Positions 1-10,468 of a stretch of 21,853 bases of DNA are shown here, in pieces. The notes beneath the pieces were generated by a model that saw only the letters and a list, made by a program, of their open reading frames with translations, was not told the origin of the DNA and made no database searches. The stretch's first letter is position 1. Each line of letters starts with the position of its first letter. The stretch spans positions 7,613 to 29,465 of the forward strand of contig CAMPET010000425.1 in assembly GCA_946803715.1 (NCBI GenBank). The letters are read 5' to 3'. Both the position numbers and the translations under genes were made by a program. The DNA comes from Beroe ovata. Taxonomy: Eukaryota > Ctenophora > Nuda > Beroida > Beroidae.

Positions 1-340
1 ACACACACACACAAATTCTATCAGCCCGAAGGGCGGATTCATATTTTGCAAGACTTCTTCGGAGAATTGCTGTACGTGTTTTCGGTGATATCAGCTATGA
101 CTTCTCCAGTCAAATAAATTATCGATATAACAAGCTGCTAATTATCTGCTGACGAAGTTGTAATTAGCATAATATTCTATAAGCCAATTTTTTGGAGAAG
201 TGATATTATTTCCCCTAACATAAAACCGTGATATTCATTATTTATGCGAGAACAACAATTCTCTAATAAGCTCTCGCTATTTTCGGAATGCTAATTCCTC
301 AGTTTGAACTACTCAGTACTTCGAATATTATAACGACACA

Positions 341-425
341 GACAATAATGACGTTTGATGTCCATAATGACGTAAGACGTCACTCATGACTTCTCGTCAC
401 TCAACAATGACGTATGACGTCACAA
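341..425. repeat. Cluster of TGACGT / GACGTCA motifs
   Basis: TGACGTTTGATG, TGACGTAAGACGTCAC and TGACGTATGACGTCAC recur within 85 bp, downstream of the last TRIP12-like exon in the window. They resemble cAMP-response elements but look like a short degenerate tandem repeat. Confidence 0.5.
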
Positions 426-440
426 GATTATTACACTCAC

Positions 441-1449
441 CGATTGAAGGATACTCTTGGCGTGTTTTTTACTCAGCATATCGAGAGCGGCTAACGCTTG
501 TTCAGCAACGTCCATACACTGGATACTCTTTAACTGTGGGGGGAAGTGGTGTCAATTCCAAGAGATTATAAAAAGGGGTGTCAATCGAGATCAGATGGAG
601 TGAGTTAATGTGTCATTGAATCGGACATGAAAACATGAAACATAGACATCAATTTATCACATGGACATGGGTTTGAGATAGGAAATGTAACCTCATCCAT
701 TCACCGACAATTACATTCATGGATTACCTTGAGTAGTAGATGTGGAATTGCCTCCATCACATAGCTCGTTGATCTTGGTAAACTCTCCATTATATAGGTT
801 AGGGCTCGACATGCCTGTAACACACACAGAGTGTCAAGAAAATTGGGGGGGGTCAGCTCAAGTCATTCCGGAGAAGGGCATTTGTTGTCCACAAAATATT
901 GTACACAGTGTACGGCTTCAACAACCGGAACTCAAGATTGGCGGAGCTCAATCATGCCATATAAGGGATAATTATACCTGTAACATGAGGTGCATGTTGT
1001 CCTCTACACTAAGTAAGTTTATCAGAAGTGGGACACTCTGACGAACTGGAAATCCAGCTAGTGTCTCCTCGTTGCCCATCACCAACATCTGTAAAAAGTG
1101 GTGTCAAGTATGAAGGAAGAAGTGTCAACCGAGTTATCCATATATCAGAAACTAAAGTGATGTCAAGCGTACAAGTGCTGCATTGTCAATTCATGTCATG
1201 TTTGTGATTGCTGTCAAGAGTGCTAGTTGTGTCAGCTGACCACCAATCTTCTGAAAAAGTGGTGTCATCACGAAACCTGGCAAAGCTCAACGCAGGCATC
1301 CAGCTGCTGAGTTTCCTGTTTACTCTGTAACTTGACGAGAAGTTGCTGGGCGTGGGACATGTTGGAGGAGGATCGGTTCAGGAAGAGGTGCATACGGGAT
1401 CCGAATGAGGTCAGCACGTGGGGAGGGACACCACGCGCTTCCAACAAAT
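441..1449 (-). CDS. TRIP12: TRIP12-like exons 6-9, start of the armadillo domain
   Basis: Four exons: 1449-1277 (57 codons, entered in phase 1), 1088-978 (37 codons), 814-728 (29 codons) and 533-441 (31 codons). The last three start and end in phase 0. Acceptors end in CCCCAG, TTACAG, TTACAG and CCACAG. Donors are CAG|GTTTCG (weak), CAG|GTATAA, AAG|GTAATC and TCG|GTGAGT. The peptide runs from LLEARGVPP through [19 protein letters not shown] to AKSILQS and follows human TRIP12 segment by segment. The human sequence continues with a glycine-rich GGLADCLLYLEFF segment; I found no exon for it in bases 1-440, so the next exon should be outside the window. Introns are only 163-194 nt and are largely made of the TTGACACC motif. 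Confidence 0.93.
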
Positions 1450-2992
1450 CTGGGGGGGAGGGGTGTCAAGATTGAAACTAGACTTGTCAAGATGGAAACT
1501 AGACTTGATACTTGAAACATTTCATCGACATAGATAGACGTGTCAAGAGGGGTACGGTGTCAAGATGGAAATAGTATCATTTATCTCGAATGTCAAGGAT
1601 GGAAGAAGAAATTCTTGAAAAATTGAAATGTCAAGGGAGAGTGACGTGAAGGATAGAACTGAGTGATGTTACAGGACCCAGAGGGATGTCTGGGGTTTGT
1701 CACACCACAGAGATAACTGTGATGAAATATGAGGGCTTATACAAGAAACTGTGAACTCCCTTCCTCCACACACTTACTCTGTAATCTGGCAATATCATCC
1801 TCGGCGCTACTGTTCAGCGCATCATCAGGCTGCTCTAGGGTGTTGTTAGACATTGCACTCGTTCCGGCAGACGAGCCTGCGGGAATAGAGTGGTGTCATG
1901 GAAACAGTGAGTGGTGTCATGGTAACAGTGACTGTGGTGTCATGGTAACAGTGACTGTGGTGTCATGGGAACAGTGAGTCGTGTTATAGAAACAGTGAGT
2001 CGTGTTATAGAAACAGTGAGTGGTGTCATGGTAACAGTGAGTGTGGTTTCATGGTAACGATGAAATTACCTGCATCTGTTTCCGCGGGCGGGTGTTTGCG
2101 GGTCGACGAGGACGGGCGTGAGGAGGGGGAACTTGACTGGGACGGGTTGCTGCTCGCGGCGGACTTTGTGTTACCCAGAGTGCTTCCTATAGAACACACA
2201 GGTTGGAGGGCGAAATTATCAACTTGGTTTAACGAGAAATTTTTCAATTGAGGGAATAAGATTTGAAAAAAGAATGACGGGATACATGTCCGGTTATAGG
2301 AAAAAATTATGTGTCAGATATGAGTCTGAACCCGAGAGGGAATCCCTCGGTTAATGGGGATTATTCTCGAAATTCGAAAACGATAGCAATGAACTCATTC
2401 ATGTCTAATGCAAATCATGGAGTAGCTAGACAAAGTGAGAATTATTTGTAAATCATCTTATTAGCGCCACGACTTTTATGTTCCCTGTTCGTAAACATTT
2501 CACAACACACCTTGCGAGATTCTCTATATCTAATGATTACATGACGACGATAGGGTAATTGGGGAAATATGGTCAAGGAGAAACTTATCACGATTATATA
2601 TTTTAGGAAGTGGTCAGATCACAGTTTCCGCACGAACAATAAAACAAATTGGACTTGCTTTGGGATAGAAAGGAGTTGAAAGGGGAAAAGGTGGACCATT
2701 GATGATTCTAATCCAAAGTCTTATCTATAGAGGTGTATGGGTATACTGCAAACATAGCAAAATACTGGATATCGATTTTCTAATCCAAGATTTTCAACCT
2801 ATTCAGTTGAAACAAATGGAATACATCCATTGTCAAAACGGTCCGCTTCATGACCCCAATAAACGAGAACAATCATCAGTTGACAAAAATGAAATAAGGA
2901 ATTTTGAGTACAGAAATTTATACCGACCGTCGATTCGAGAAGAGACACTCAACAAAAGTAGTCATCACTACTACTAAGTATGACCACTGCTA

Positions 2993-3027
<35 letters not shown>

Positions 3028-6000
3028 TGTGTGCGTGCTTGAGCGCATACATAACTTGATTGTTGTTGTTGAGTGGTTGTAAGTATGGGTCACATTTTGT
3101 GTTAGCATGCATGATCGTGCGTCGTGAATATTATTATACAAATGAAGTTGATGATGGACACATATTTTTCATCTAAATTGAATATTTTCATCAAAATGAA
3201 ACATATTTTCAGCAGAATAAATGTTGTCGGTGGAAATCAGAAGACAAGTAAATAAAACAAAATAGCAGAATAAAATAAATTGAGTGATCAGAGAATTATA
3301 AATCACGCAACTGACGGAAAAAATGGTGACTCGTGACTGGTGATGCTTATGCGATGTGATTCTCGATCATTCTCTGATGTCAGAAGCTTTTTATAAGATC
3401 GCAAATGAGAGAGAAACCTCATATATTAGACAGTTCGATTTTAGGGCTCGATGGTGATGAAGTCGTTGAGTCAATCTCGTCTAACAATCGGGATAGTAAA
3501 AACTTAAAAAGTGGCAAGGTCTCTTGATAACAACCTAATCTTTGTAACCTTAGCAACAATCTAAGCAACAATTTTTCCAACCTTAGCAACAATTTCAACA
3601 AATGAAGAAACTATTATACATACCTAAAGCATCTACTCGACAACACAAACCGGCTATAATAAGAAATGCAATGTATCTCTCACTCACTCTATACGTATAA
3701 AGCGCAGCTGCAATTTGTTTGTTTGTTTGTTATTGTGTTGACAGAAAATGTTATATATAAGTTATATCAGCATCACAGCGATGATAGTACTTTATTATCT
3801 GATGTGAAGTTACTACAACAGTGTATGTCGATTAATCATATCAATATCATGTACAACGTACGTGTTAATGTATAATGTCATGTGCGTGTCATGTACATTG
3901 TACAATGTACATTGGAGCGTACAATATCATTCTGGACACACAAAATAGACATACAATAAACAATGTACCTAAATAACGAGTACCTACAATGTACATGAAT
4001 ACGTTCGTTGTGAAATGCAGTTTTTACCAAGACAAGGTAAGACCTCGTGAATTTCGGTACGCAATATCAAAATATGATATCCAGAAAATATCTACCTCAT
4101 AAAACATAACCTACACAAAACACGGCAATAGAGAGAAAAAACCGCACTATATACTGTTTAAAGTACAAGCTTGCTATATCAGGGCACACACACAGACACA
4201 CACAGACATACATAGACACATACACACACACATACACACACAGACACACANACGCACACACACGCACACACACACATACAGACACACTTAGACACACACA
4301 TACAGATGTGCATTTTGTTTAAAGCACGAGTAAGGATTAGGAAGCATACAGATAGACAGAACAATCGATTATAATCAGAGTAGGAAATCATCTGTGAATC
4401 GCGATCGTTAAAATTATCATGTATAGTAGTAGTAGGAAAGGAGTGCCTATGCTTAATAAATGTACATCGAAAAAGAATAATTGATGTAAAATAACAGAAT
4501 AGTAAGTGTAGAATTACAGAATAATTAGTGTAAAATTACAGATTTGGAAAGCGCCCAAAGCGTTATGTTATGTCAAATGATATACCAACAACTTCCAACA
4601 TAAACGAACGTAACAGCAACAACGATTTACATATACATTCAACGTAGTGACTTCAAAAGAGGACAAACGGCAGATATTTATTGTAGATCGAATGAGAAGC
4701 ACACGTCTTTTTAAACAAGATATATATTATGAAGGAGTCGCAGTTACAAGCATAAGTTTGTGACCGTGACCTGTGCTAGCGTGCTTCCCCAACCACTACA
4801 ATAGCGTCAACCGCAATTTCGTGGAGCTCAAGATGACGTGTAACTGTTTGGACAGACTACCGAAATTTCTAGATAAACGGTCATTTCGTTGTTAGCCTAG
4901 TTAGATCAATAATGTTTTTTATCCAGACGAGTTAAAAATTCAATCTGACACCTTGATGCACAGTCCAATTAGTGTAAAAGGAGGCGAAAAAGAATTCGTG
5001 ATTCATTAAGATTTGAAAAAAGAACGGAAAACAAAGATAAAGCATCGAGTAATTTTCATATTATTAGAGGAGCCTGAGAAATTTGAGACTCATTAAGTTG
5101 TCAATTACTGGTTATTCGATTATATTTGTGCAAAATGCAAAGTTCTGAACTGAATACCGAATATCAGCCTATGAACCATATTTTCACAAAATAAATTTCA
5201 ACGTTTCACATCCAACACCTTTTTTCTATCCCTTAGATCCGATCATTGGAAGTTGATCCGTTTTTATAACAGGGAAAATAATTTATGCTACAGTATCTAT
5301 GTAAAAATTTGTAGCTATCAAATAATATAAACGTCTCCAATCCGGGTAAGAAGTCTTGACCTACTCTAGACGTATGGAATTCATACCTATAGCAACGAAT
5401 GATAGTAGCACACAATATATTTTCATTTATCCTTGACATCTCATAATCTAAAGGGAGTACACAATTTAAACGGAGAGATAAAGAGAGATATGAAGTTGGG
5501 CATGTCTATATATGGGCATATTAGATCTTGTTCCATGCCCAAATAGGGTATAATCGTCGTATGTTTCTCGAAATTAGAACAGTTATCTTGTTTGTAGCTT
5601 GACGTGGACTGTAACATGTTTCACGGTACGGAACAAAGACAATGGTTATCGTTACCCAACTTAACAATAACTGTTTGTATGTACGGGTTCAATCTCAATG
5701 AAGATCAGGACTAATGACCATTTATCTTTTCTTTAGGAATGAATCCCTCGACTCTTTGAGAAAATACAATTCCCATTCATCATGTACGTAGGCCTGCTTC
5801 ACCTTTATTCACAAAAATTACCTCGGGAAAGGAAACTGCTCCGGATCTAAATATCTGAATTAAATCTCAAAATGATCGACGCTCGACACACGAACTCGAA
5901 GCAACTTGACAATGATTTACACGAAGGAATCGCCGCGCGGAGAGAATTTTCGTGCACTACTCATGTCCAATGTCCATATATGGGCATTCAGCCGGTTACC

Positions 6001-9000
6001 ACTGCCTACTTACCAATGAGGTAAAAATCAATGCAGGGAGCAAATTTCCTCATATGGCATTCCTCTTTACTATTCATTAACTGGGGTTCTGTTAATGGAT
6101 TAAGGTGCAGGGAATTGAGGTTTTTTGGACGCGAGTTTATTCCTTGATTCGTACCACAAAGATTGCAGGTCAGCGGATTGCTTAAATTATTGAATTCTCA
6201 TTCATTACCAATCGTGGTATTGTTTAGGATCAAGTAACAGAGAGTAGTCGAGTTGGAAGACCATGACCTACCCCCTAATCTTTTCATCGTACCTATAACG
6301 CGACGATGAAAGGATGACGAACTAAACTTCTGTCAAAATGATTAATCAACCTCTGCTAACAGAAAAGTAGAGCAGTAACGAAATGTTTTGAAATTCTATT
6401 ACGATCATCAGTAGATGAAAATATGTTCATCAGAGATTTACTCACTGCTCAAATTCATCATTCAACGGTATGTACATTGCGATGATTTGAGAATTTCGTG
6501 GATTTCCGACGTATCGATCATTGGATCATGCATAATAAATATGCGCTCAGACGAATGCATTACATGTCTGCAAATCTAGTAAAATTATTCGAAATTAAAA
6601 CTACATTTCATAAAAATAGACCGAATTTTGAACAAAATCTCTCGAATTAGGTTTGTAATTCAATTAACTGCGTGAAAGAAAATGTTGGTATAATATAGGA
6701 AAACGTAGTGTATGGAAACGTAGAGTATGGAAACCTTAAAGAACGAAAAAAGAAGACCAAAAAGAAGACGCATATTAGAAAAATATTCCTAAAAACTTGA
6801 AATATGGGCAGTGGATATAGCACAAGTGAAAAGATAATAGATGTACAAGTCATTATATCGAATACACTAACTAACACAGAGTGAACAATCTGCAATCAGC
6901 TCATAGACCTTATAGATGCATTGGACAAGAATTCTGGAGAGATAAGCCCTTTGACACCACTCTACCTTGACACCACTCTTCACTCTACCTTGACGCCACT
7001 TCACCTTGACACCACTTTACACAATACCCATATATTATGATTCCAAATTGACACCACTTTACCTTCATAAGATTCCACCTTGACACCACTGCCCCTTGAC
7101 ACCACTGCCCCTTGACACCACTTCCTCTCCGGGTGGCAACGAGTGGAATTACAACAGAAAGAACAGCAGGAAGAATGTGTAAATGTGTGTGTGTGTTTGT
7201 GTGCGTGTTTGTGTGTGCGTGTGGTTACCGTTTTTCTGTGTTTGGTATGCGTGATTCTAATCTGTAACAAGTTTGACGTCACAGTAATATTAAAACGTTA
7301 TAATAACTTTGTGTATTCAACTGAGCGTCACACTCTAATCCAGCTCGGATTATAACCGATAAAAAACGTGGGAAATTGTCAACTTGAGAAAATATTGAGA
7401 CGTTTTAAATTATAGGTACGAGTTCAAGAATCGGAACACTGGCGATTAGCCCTTATATTAGCCATATATGGCAACGTGGCACACAAAACGTGGTATTAAA
7501 AACATACAGCTTCGGGAGCTATTTATTTTCATCACGAGTTGGAACAAGTAATGGGTCGGATATCATGATTTGTCAAAAACGTGAGCGAAGTCGGGGATAA
7601 AATTCAACATACGAGGGAGGATTTTTTGAAAGTCTAACGAGTAAGTCTTATAATAGTATTATGGTGGTCACGCATATACGCTCAATGCTCACACACTCAC
7701 ACAAACACAGATATACAAATACACACACACAAATACACACAAACACACAAACACACACATTCATACACATACACATACACATACAAACACACACTAACAC
7801 ACACAAATGCTGTATTATACGAGCTAGAATAATAATAAGGAACTATCTGGCAGATCACGAGATGTAACACGAAGTTTTGAGCTGCTGACAGGTAGTTTGG
7901 CTCTGTGCCAGCTGCCTTCAGTTTGCGTCAGTGATATACATACACGTTTTTGTACGATATATTATATTCGTATTCTCTGCGCAAGTTTAGTGAAACATGC
8001 TGGAAGTGATTATAAGTTAGTCAATGATCTATTCTGACGTTTTATTGTTCTAGAACGAAAAAACATTTCATTTCAAGCGATTCAGTGATGTAACAAATAT
8101 GAAATGAACCGGAAATGAGACACACTGATTAATTTAGAATAATATGGTCCGTGCGACAAAATAATGGAACTGAATTTAAAGAACTGAATCTGATACCTAT
8201 TATAATAATTACGAGACGTCGGAAACGAACAGCATTGTTAAACGCGTTGCATTATAAGAACTCAAGTATTAGCAAGGAAGTAGAAGAATGGCAGTTAAAA
8301 TAGTTTGTGTTATCATCTATCAAATCAGGAAATGTTTTCGTTCTTTTCCGCAATGTGACAGTGAAAAATGAACTTTGCAAGAAAGCAGGTACCTACCCAA
8401 TATAGTTAAAATAGTGAACTGAGAAATGTGGTGTAAAAGTTAAAATGTTACCCCAACGATAACAGTTATGTGATTTACTAATTAATTCAATTAACTCAAT
8501 TAACTCACCGGTTGCAGAACTTGATCCGTAGGGTGGAGATGAACGCTGAAACGAAACTTGTGCGGTTTGAAAGTAGAGAATAGTTTTTCCGAAATCATAT
8601 GCTGAGTAGCAACTATAACATAAAGTTTGAATGAATTGAGATGGGAATCTGATTCGAGTTTCAAGCTTTTCATGGGTAGGGTGCTGTGAGCAACTCCTCG
8701 TAAGTGTGTGTGATCATTACTGGCCTGATGCCAACAATCTACACAATAACCAAAATATGTAAAGATAATTCGATCAATCAGCGCGTGTTCGATCTAATAA
8801 TAGCCGCATTGATCGCGGTGACCGTACACATAATGGCCAGAGAAAGTCATATGACTTCGGGAGAAAATAATTGTCATCAGGATTTCAGGAAATTGGGGTA
8901 CCATACCAGTTCAATTTCCTTTCGCAGTTACAGAAACTAGCATGTCTCACATAATTCATATACACCAGACACCTGCGATCATAGACTACTGGTGTTGTGG

Positions 9001-9014
9001 CTGATAACCGTGTT

Positions 9015-9073
<59 letters not shown>

Positions 9074-10425
9074 TCAGACAATAATGTAACCCCGGGTAAT
9101 AGTGGAATAACGACAATCATGATAAACATATGAAATCATGCTCCTGCCCTCTGTAATGATGTGTGTGTGTGTGTTGTGTAATGTGTGTTGTGTATGTGTG
9201 TGTGCACTTTGCAGCAATATATAATCCACACACCCACACACAAAACATCTGGCTTCCCGAGAGCTGCAGTGTAAAGGATTTCATGGCAGAATTTAATAGC
9301 TGTAATTTTCAGCATTGAGCTGGAAAATACAAGTCTGAATGAGAAAGTGTACTATCATGGAGGGGGAGAGCAGAGTGTGTGCTCAACTACACGAAAAAGT
9401 TGCAACAAATGTGATATGATCAGAGTTAAAAGTTTGATATCCATAAGCCTTTGTGTGTGTGTGTATGTTGGTGTGTGTGTTTGTGTGTGTGTGTTTGTGT
9501 GTGTGTGTGTATGATTGTGTGTGTGTGTGTTTGTGTGTGTGTATGTGTGGTTGCGTGTCTGTATAATGGGTGTGCGCTTGTGACAGAAAACGTGCATGAG
9601 AAACAACGAACTTTCTTCAACGTGAATGATTTGAAAGGAAGGCGTTGTCATTCATGAACATACTACTATGACAGGAAAGACAGCAGATATATGCTAGGGA
9701 GGACTAAAGGGCATTATATTTGGTGATTCATTCATGCTTGCTGTCATGATGACGTCATGACCTTCACCATGACAACACTGGATTGGAGTCCTCTTATTGA
9801 ACAGTTCATGCTATTGATCTGTGTTTAATTGGCGCATGTAAGAAGCAAAGAGTCATGTGAAGGAAAGGGAAGTGTATCAGTGTGTATACCATCATTCGTC
9901 TTGCATATCATTCTATATGCAGAATATGGGATTATGCGAGGATATGGCATTTGTACATGGTACAATTTGGTCATACTTGCGTCCGAGTGGTTCAAATTTA
10001 CTTAAGGTTCAAATTTATTCGTTAAAATAGCCCAAGGTGAAATTCTTGCTGACGAAGGGGTTGCAATTTGTGACTTTCACTTATCATTCAAACTAGCCAT
10101 TAGGCCTGACAGTGTGAAAATTACCGTTGATCGACGAAGTTTGTACTTGGACTGGTTTTCTGGTGAGGCGTTTTCAGAGCGCTTTCTTTTCTTCCCTTTA
10201 GAGGAACTTTCTGGGGTAGCTGTTTGCTGTGTCTGACGATCTTCTAACCTATTATTGCAAATGAAAGGTTTCGAATTCGACAATCTGGCTTGTGACACAT
10301 TTCAAATTTCAACTGGTGAATTGTTCAGAGAATATAGGTTTGGGATACATTAAGATCGGAATCAGTCAGACTTACCTTTTAGATCGCCTTACTGAAGGTT
10401 CGTCAGAACCTTGGTTTTCATCCAT
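441..10425 (-). CDS. TRIP12: TRIP12-like HECT E3 ubiquitin ligase, N-terminal part, nine exons, continues off left edge
   Basis: I assembled this by hand from splice sites and reading frame. Coding exons (minus strand): 10425-10376, 10248-10125, 8545-8509, 2186-2070, 1876-1778, 1449-1277, 1088-978, 814-728, 533-441. All junction phases agree, giving 297 residues with no stop. Residues 1-142 are disordered, basic and serine-rich, starting with [17 protein letters not shown], like the SLRRSQR start of human TRIP12. Residues 144-297 form the beginning of the armadillo region: [39 protein letters not shown] and [17 protein letters not shown] closely match human TRIP12 as I know it. TRIP12 is a nuclear HECT-type E3 of the ubiquitin-fusion degradation pathway. 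The HECT domain and most armadillo repeats lie beyond base 1. The N-terminal disordered part is much shorter than the human one; an unseen extra phase 1-1 exon in the 6.3-kb intron could account for some of this. Family identity is very sure for exons 1449-441; the 5' exons rest on splice and phase logic. Confidence 0.88.
534..1777 (-). repeat. Dispersed TTGACACCACT motifs in four TRIP12-like introns
   Basis: Sense-strand copies directly before acceptors: ATTGACACCACTTCCCCCCA (before exon 533-441), TTGACACTCTGTGTGTGTTA (before 814-728), TTGACACCACTTTTTACAG (before 1088-978) and TTGACACCCCTCCCC (before 1449-1277). Further degenerate copies lie deeper in the same introns, for example about seven in the 188-nt intron 1089-1276. 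The first A after TTG fits a yUnAy branch-point consensus at a plausible distance from the AG. Confidence 0.7.
1778..2186 (-). CDS. TRIP12: TRIP12-like exons 4 and 5, serine-rich linker into the ligase core
   Basis: Exon 2186-2070 (117 nt) and exon 1876-1778 (99 nt) both begin and end in phase 1. The first encodes a low-complexity serine/proline stretch ([20 protein letters not shown]). It has higher GC content than its surroundings, as expected for coding DNA here. The second encodes an acidic segment ending EDDIARLQ, which lines up with the EDDEVSKLQ just before LLEARG in human TRIP12. Acceptors are CTATAG|G and CCGCAG|G; donors are CAG|GTAATT and AGA|GTAAGT. The 193-nt intron between them is almost wholly an eight-copy minisatellite. 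Confidence 0.85.
1888..2060. repeat. Eight-copy minisatellite filling a TRIP12-like intron
   Basis: Units of 21-23 bp run GAGTGGTGTCATGGTAACAGT with variants (two copies read GTCGTGTTATAGAAACAGT). They fill almost all of the 193-nt intron at 1877-2069. Read on the gene strand, each contains TTACCATGACACCAC, and the last copy leads straight into the pyrimidine tract of the acceptor. Confidence 0.9.
2995..3033. repeat. TG microsatellite
   Basis: Nearly pure TG dinucleotide run, interrupted near its end by GAGTGTGTGCG. Confidence 0.95.
4183..4307. repeat. Compound CA/GACA microsatellite with an N
   Basis: CACACA interspersed with CAGACA and CATACA units. The N at 4251 lies inside. Confidence 0.92.
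6951..7130 (+). repeat. Eight-copy TTGACACCACT cluster, antisense to the TRIP12-like gene
   Basis: TTGACACCACT (once TTGACGCCACT) recurs about every 16-25 bp on the plus strand, separated by CTACC, TTACC or GCCCC. It is the same motif as in the intron ends at 534-1777 but reversed relative to the gene. No plus-strand exon is visible after it. Confidence 0.75.
7687..7806. repeat. Compound CA microsatellite
   Basis: ACACAC with AAACAC, ATACAC and CACTCACAC variants on the plus strand. Confidence 0.9.
8509..8545 (-). CDS. TRIP12: 37-nt micro-exon of the TRIP12-like gene
   Basis: The exon lies between a strong acceptor (TTTCGTTTCAG|C) and a strong donor (ACCG|GTGAGT). It encodes [12 protein letters not shown] plus one base. 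It starts in phase 0, matching the preceding exon ending ACG|GTAATT at 10125, and ends in phase 1, matching the next recognised exon at 2186 (G+GA = Gly). The serine/proline composition fits the disordered N-terminal tail. It is too short to be supported by homology, so the call depends on splice signals, phase and composition. Confidence 0.62.
9016..9071. repeat. AC microsatellite, about 27 units
   Basis: Uninterrupted AC dinucleotide array, the purest and longest in the window. Confidence 0.97.
9451..9553. repeat. Compound TG microsatellite
   Basis: TGTGTG interrupted by TTTG, ATG and GATT units. The frames over it are pure repeat translation. Confidence 0.93.
10125..10425 (-). CDS. TRIP12: TRIP12-like first two coding exons with nuclear-localisation-like basic tract
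   Basis: The start codon is at 10425-10423 and has an in-frame TAG three codons upstream. Exon 1 codes for 16 codons plus two bases and ends at a consensus donor AAAAG|GTAAGT. After a 127-nt intron, exon 2 starts at 10248 and rejoins in phase (AG+G = Arg). It encodes a lysine/arginine-rich tract, [20 protein letters not shown], with two basic clusters typical of a bipartite nuclear signal. I end it at ACG|GTAATT (10125) because that phase fits the micro-exon. If that donor is not used, the frame runs to a TGA at 10079-10077, giving a separate 73-residue basic protein with an AATAAA at 10018-10013. The RRSKR motif near the N terminus is the main reason for joining this to TRIP12. Confidence 0.68.
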
Positions 10426-10445
10426 TTGCTTCTATACATACAGGT

Positions 10446-10468
10446 CTGAAAGACACATCTTATTTATT
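10446..10468 (-). promoter_or_regulatory. AATAAA followed by a splice acceptor just upstream of the TRIP12-like ATG
   Basis: On the minus strand AATAAA occupies 10468-10463, and an acceptor GATGTGTCTTTCAG ends at 10446. Only 20 nt then separate the acceptor from the ATG at 10425. The hexamer is about 360 nt downstream of the CatSper3-like stop codon and is the only canonical poly(A) signal I see there. The acceptor may serve an upstream 5'UTR exon or a trans-spliced leader; the sequence alone cannot tell. A short upstream ATG frame (10439-10389) overlaps the main start in another frame. Confidence 0.5.

Larger units (their letters stand above)
2187..8508 (-). other. 6.3-kb TRIP12-like intron, no defensible exon
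   Basis: The stretch holds microsatellites (2995-3033, 4183-4307, 7183-7224, 7687-7806), a repeat at 3536-3600 with TTAGCAACAAT units, a 22-nt perfect palindrome at 3891-3912, and the antisense motif cluster at 6951-7130. Two CArG-like CCATATATGG sites lie at 5974-5983 and 7462-7471. A 30-nt stretch at 3624-3653 has good splice sites and fits the phase, but its peptide is unlike the tail. I see no other gene. Confidence 0.5.
8546..10124 (-). other. 1.6-kb TRIP12-like intron with microsatellites
   Basis: Contains a pure AC array at about 9016-9071, TG tracts at 9161-9205 and a compound TG tract at 9451-9553, plus one palindromic TGACGTCA near 9750. Frames over these tracts are repeat translations. 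I see no exon. Confidence 0.5.

Noticed and set aside
742-1041. Plus-strand 99-residue frame
   Set aside because: It crosses two TRIP12-like exons and an intron on the opposite strand.
3419-3601. 60-residue minus frame with Leu-rich repeats and a Ser-rich end
   Set aside because: The Leu-rich part comes from the TTAGCAACAAT repeat, and a stop precedes any usable donor for the Ser-rich part.
3624-3653. 30-nt stretch with good acceptor and donor on the minus strand, in phase 1-1
   Set aside because: It could fit the large intron as an extra exon, but the peptide ([10 protein letters not shown]) is unlike the serine-rich tail, and pairs of short splice-like sites are common in AT-rich DNA.
4097-4391. 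Minus-strand frames over the CA tract
   Set aside because: They translate a microsatellite (CVCVCV runs) and include an N; not a gene.
9355-9657. Overlapping frames on both strands at the TG tract
   Set aside because: Alternating Thr-His or Cys-Val runs from a dinucleotide repeat.
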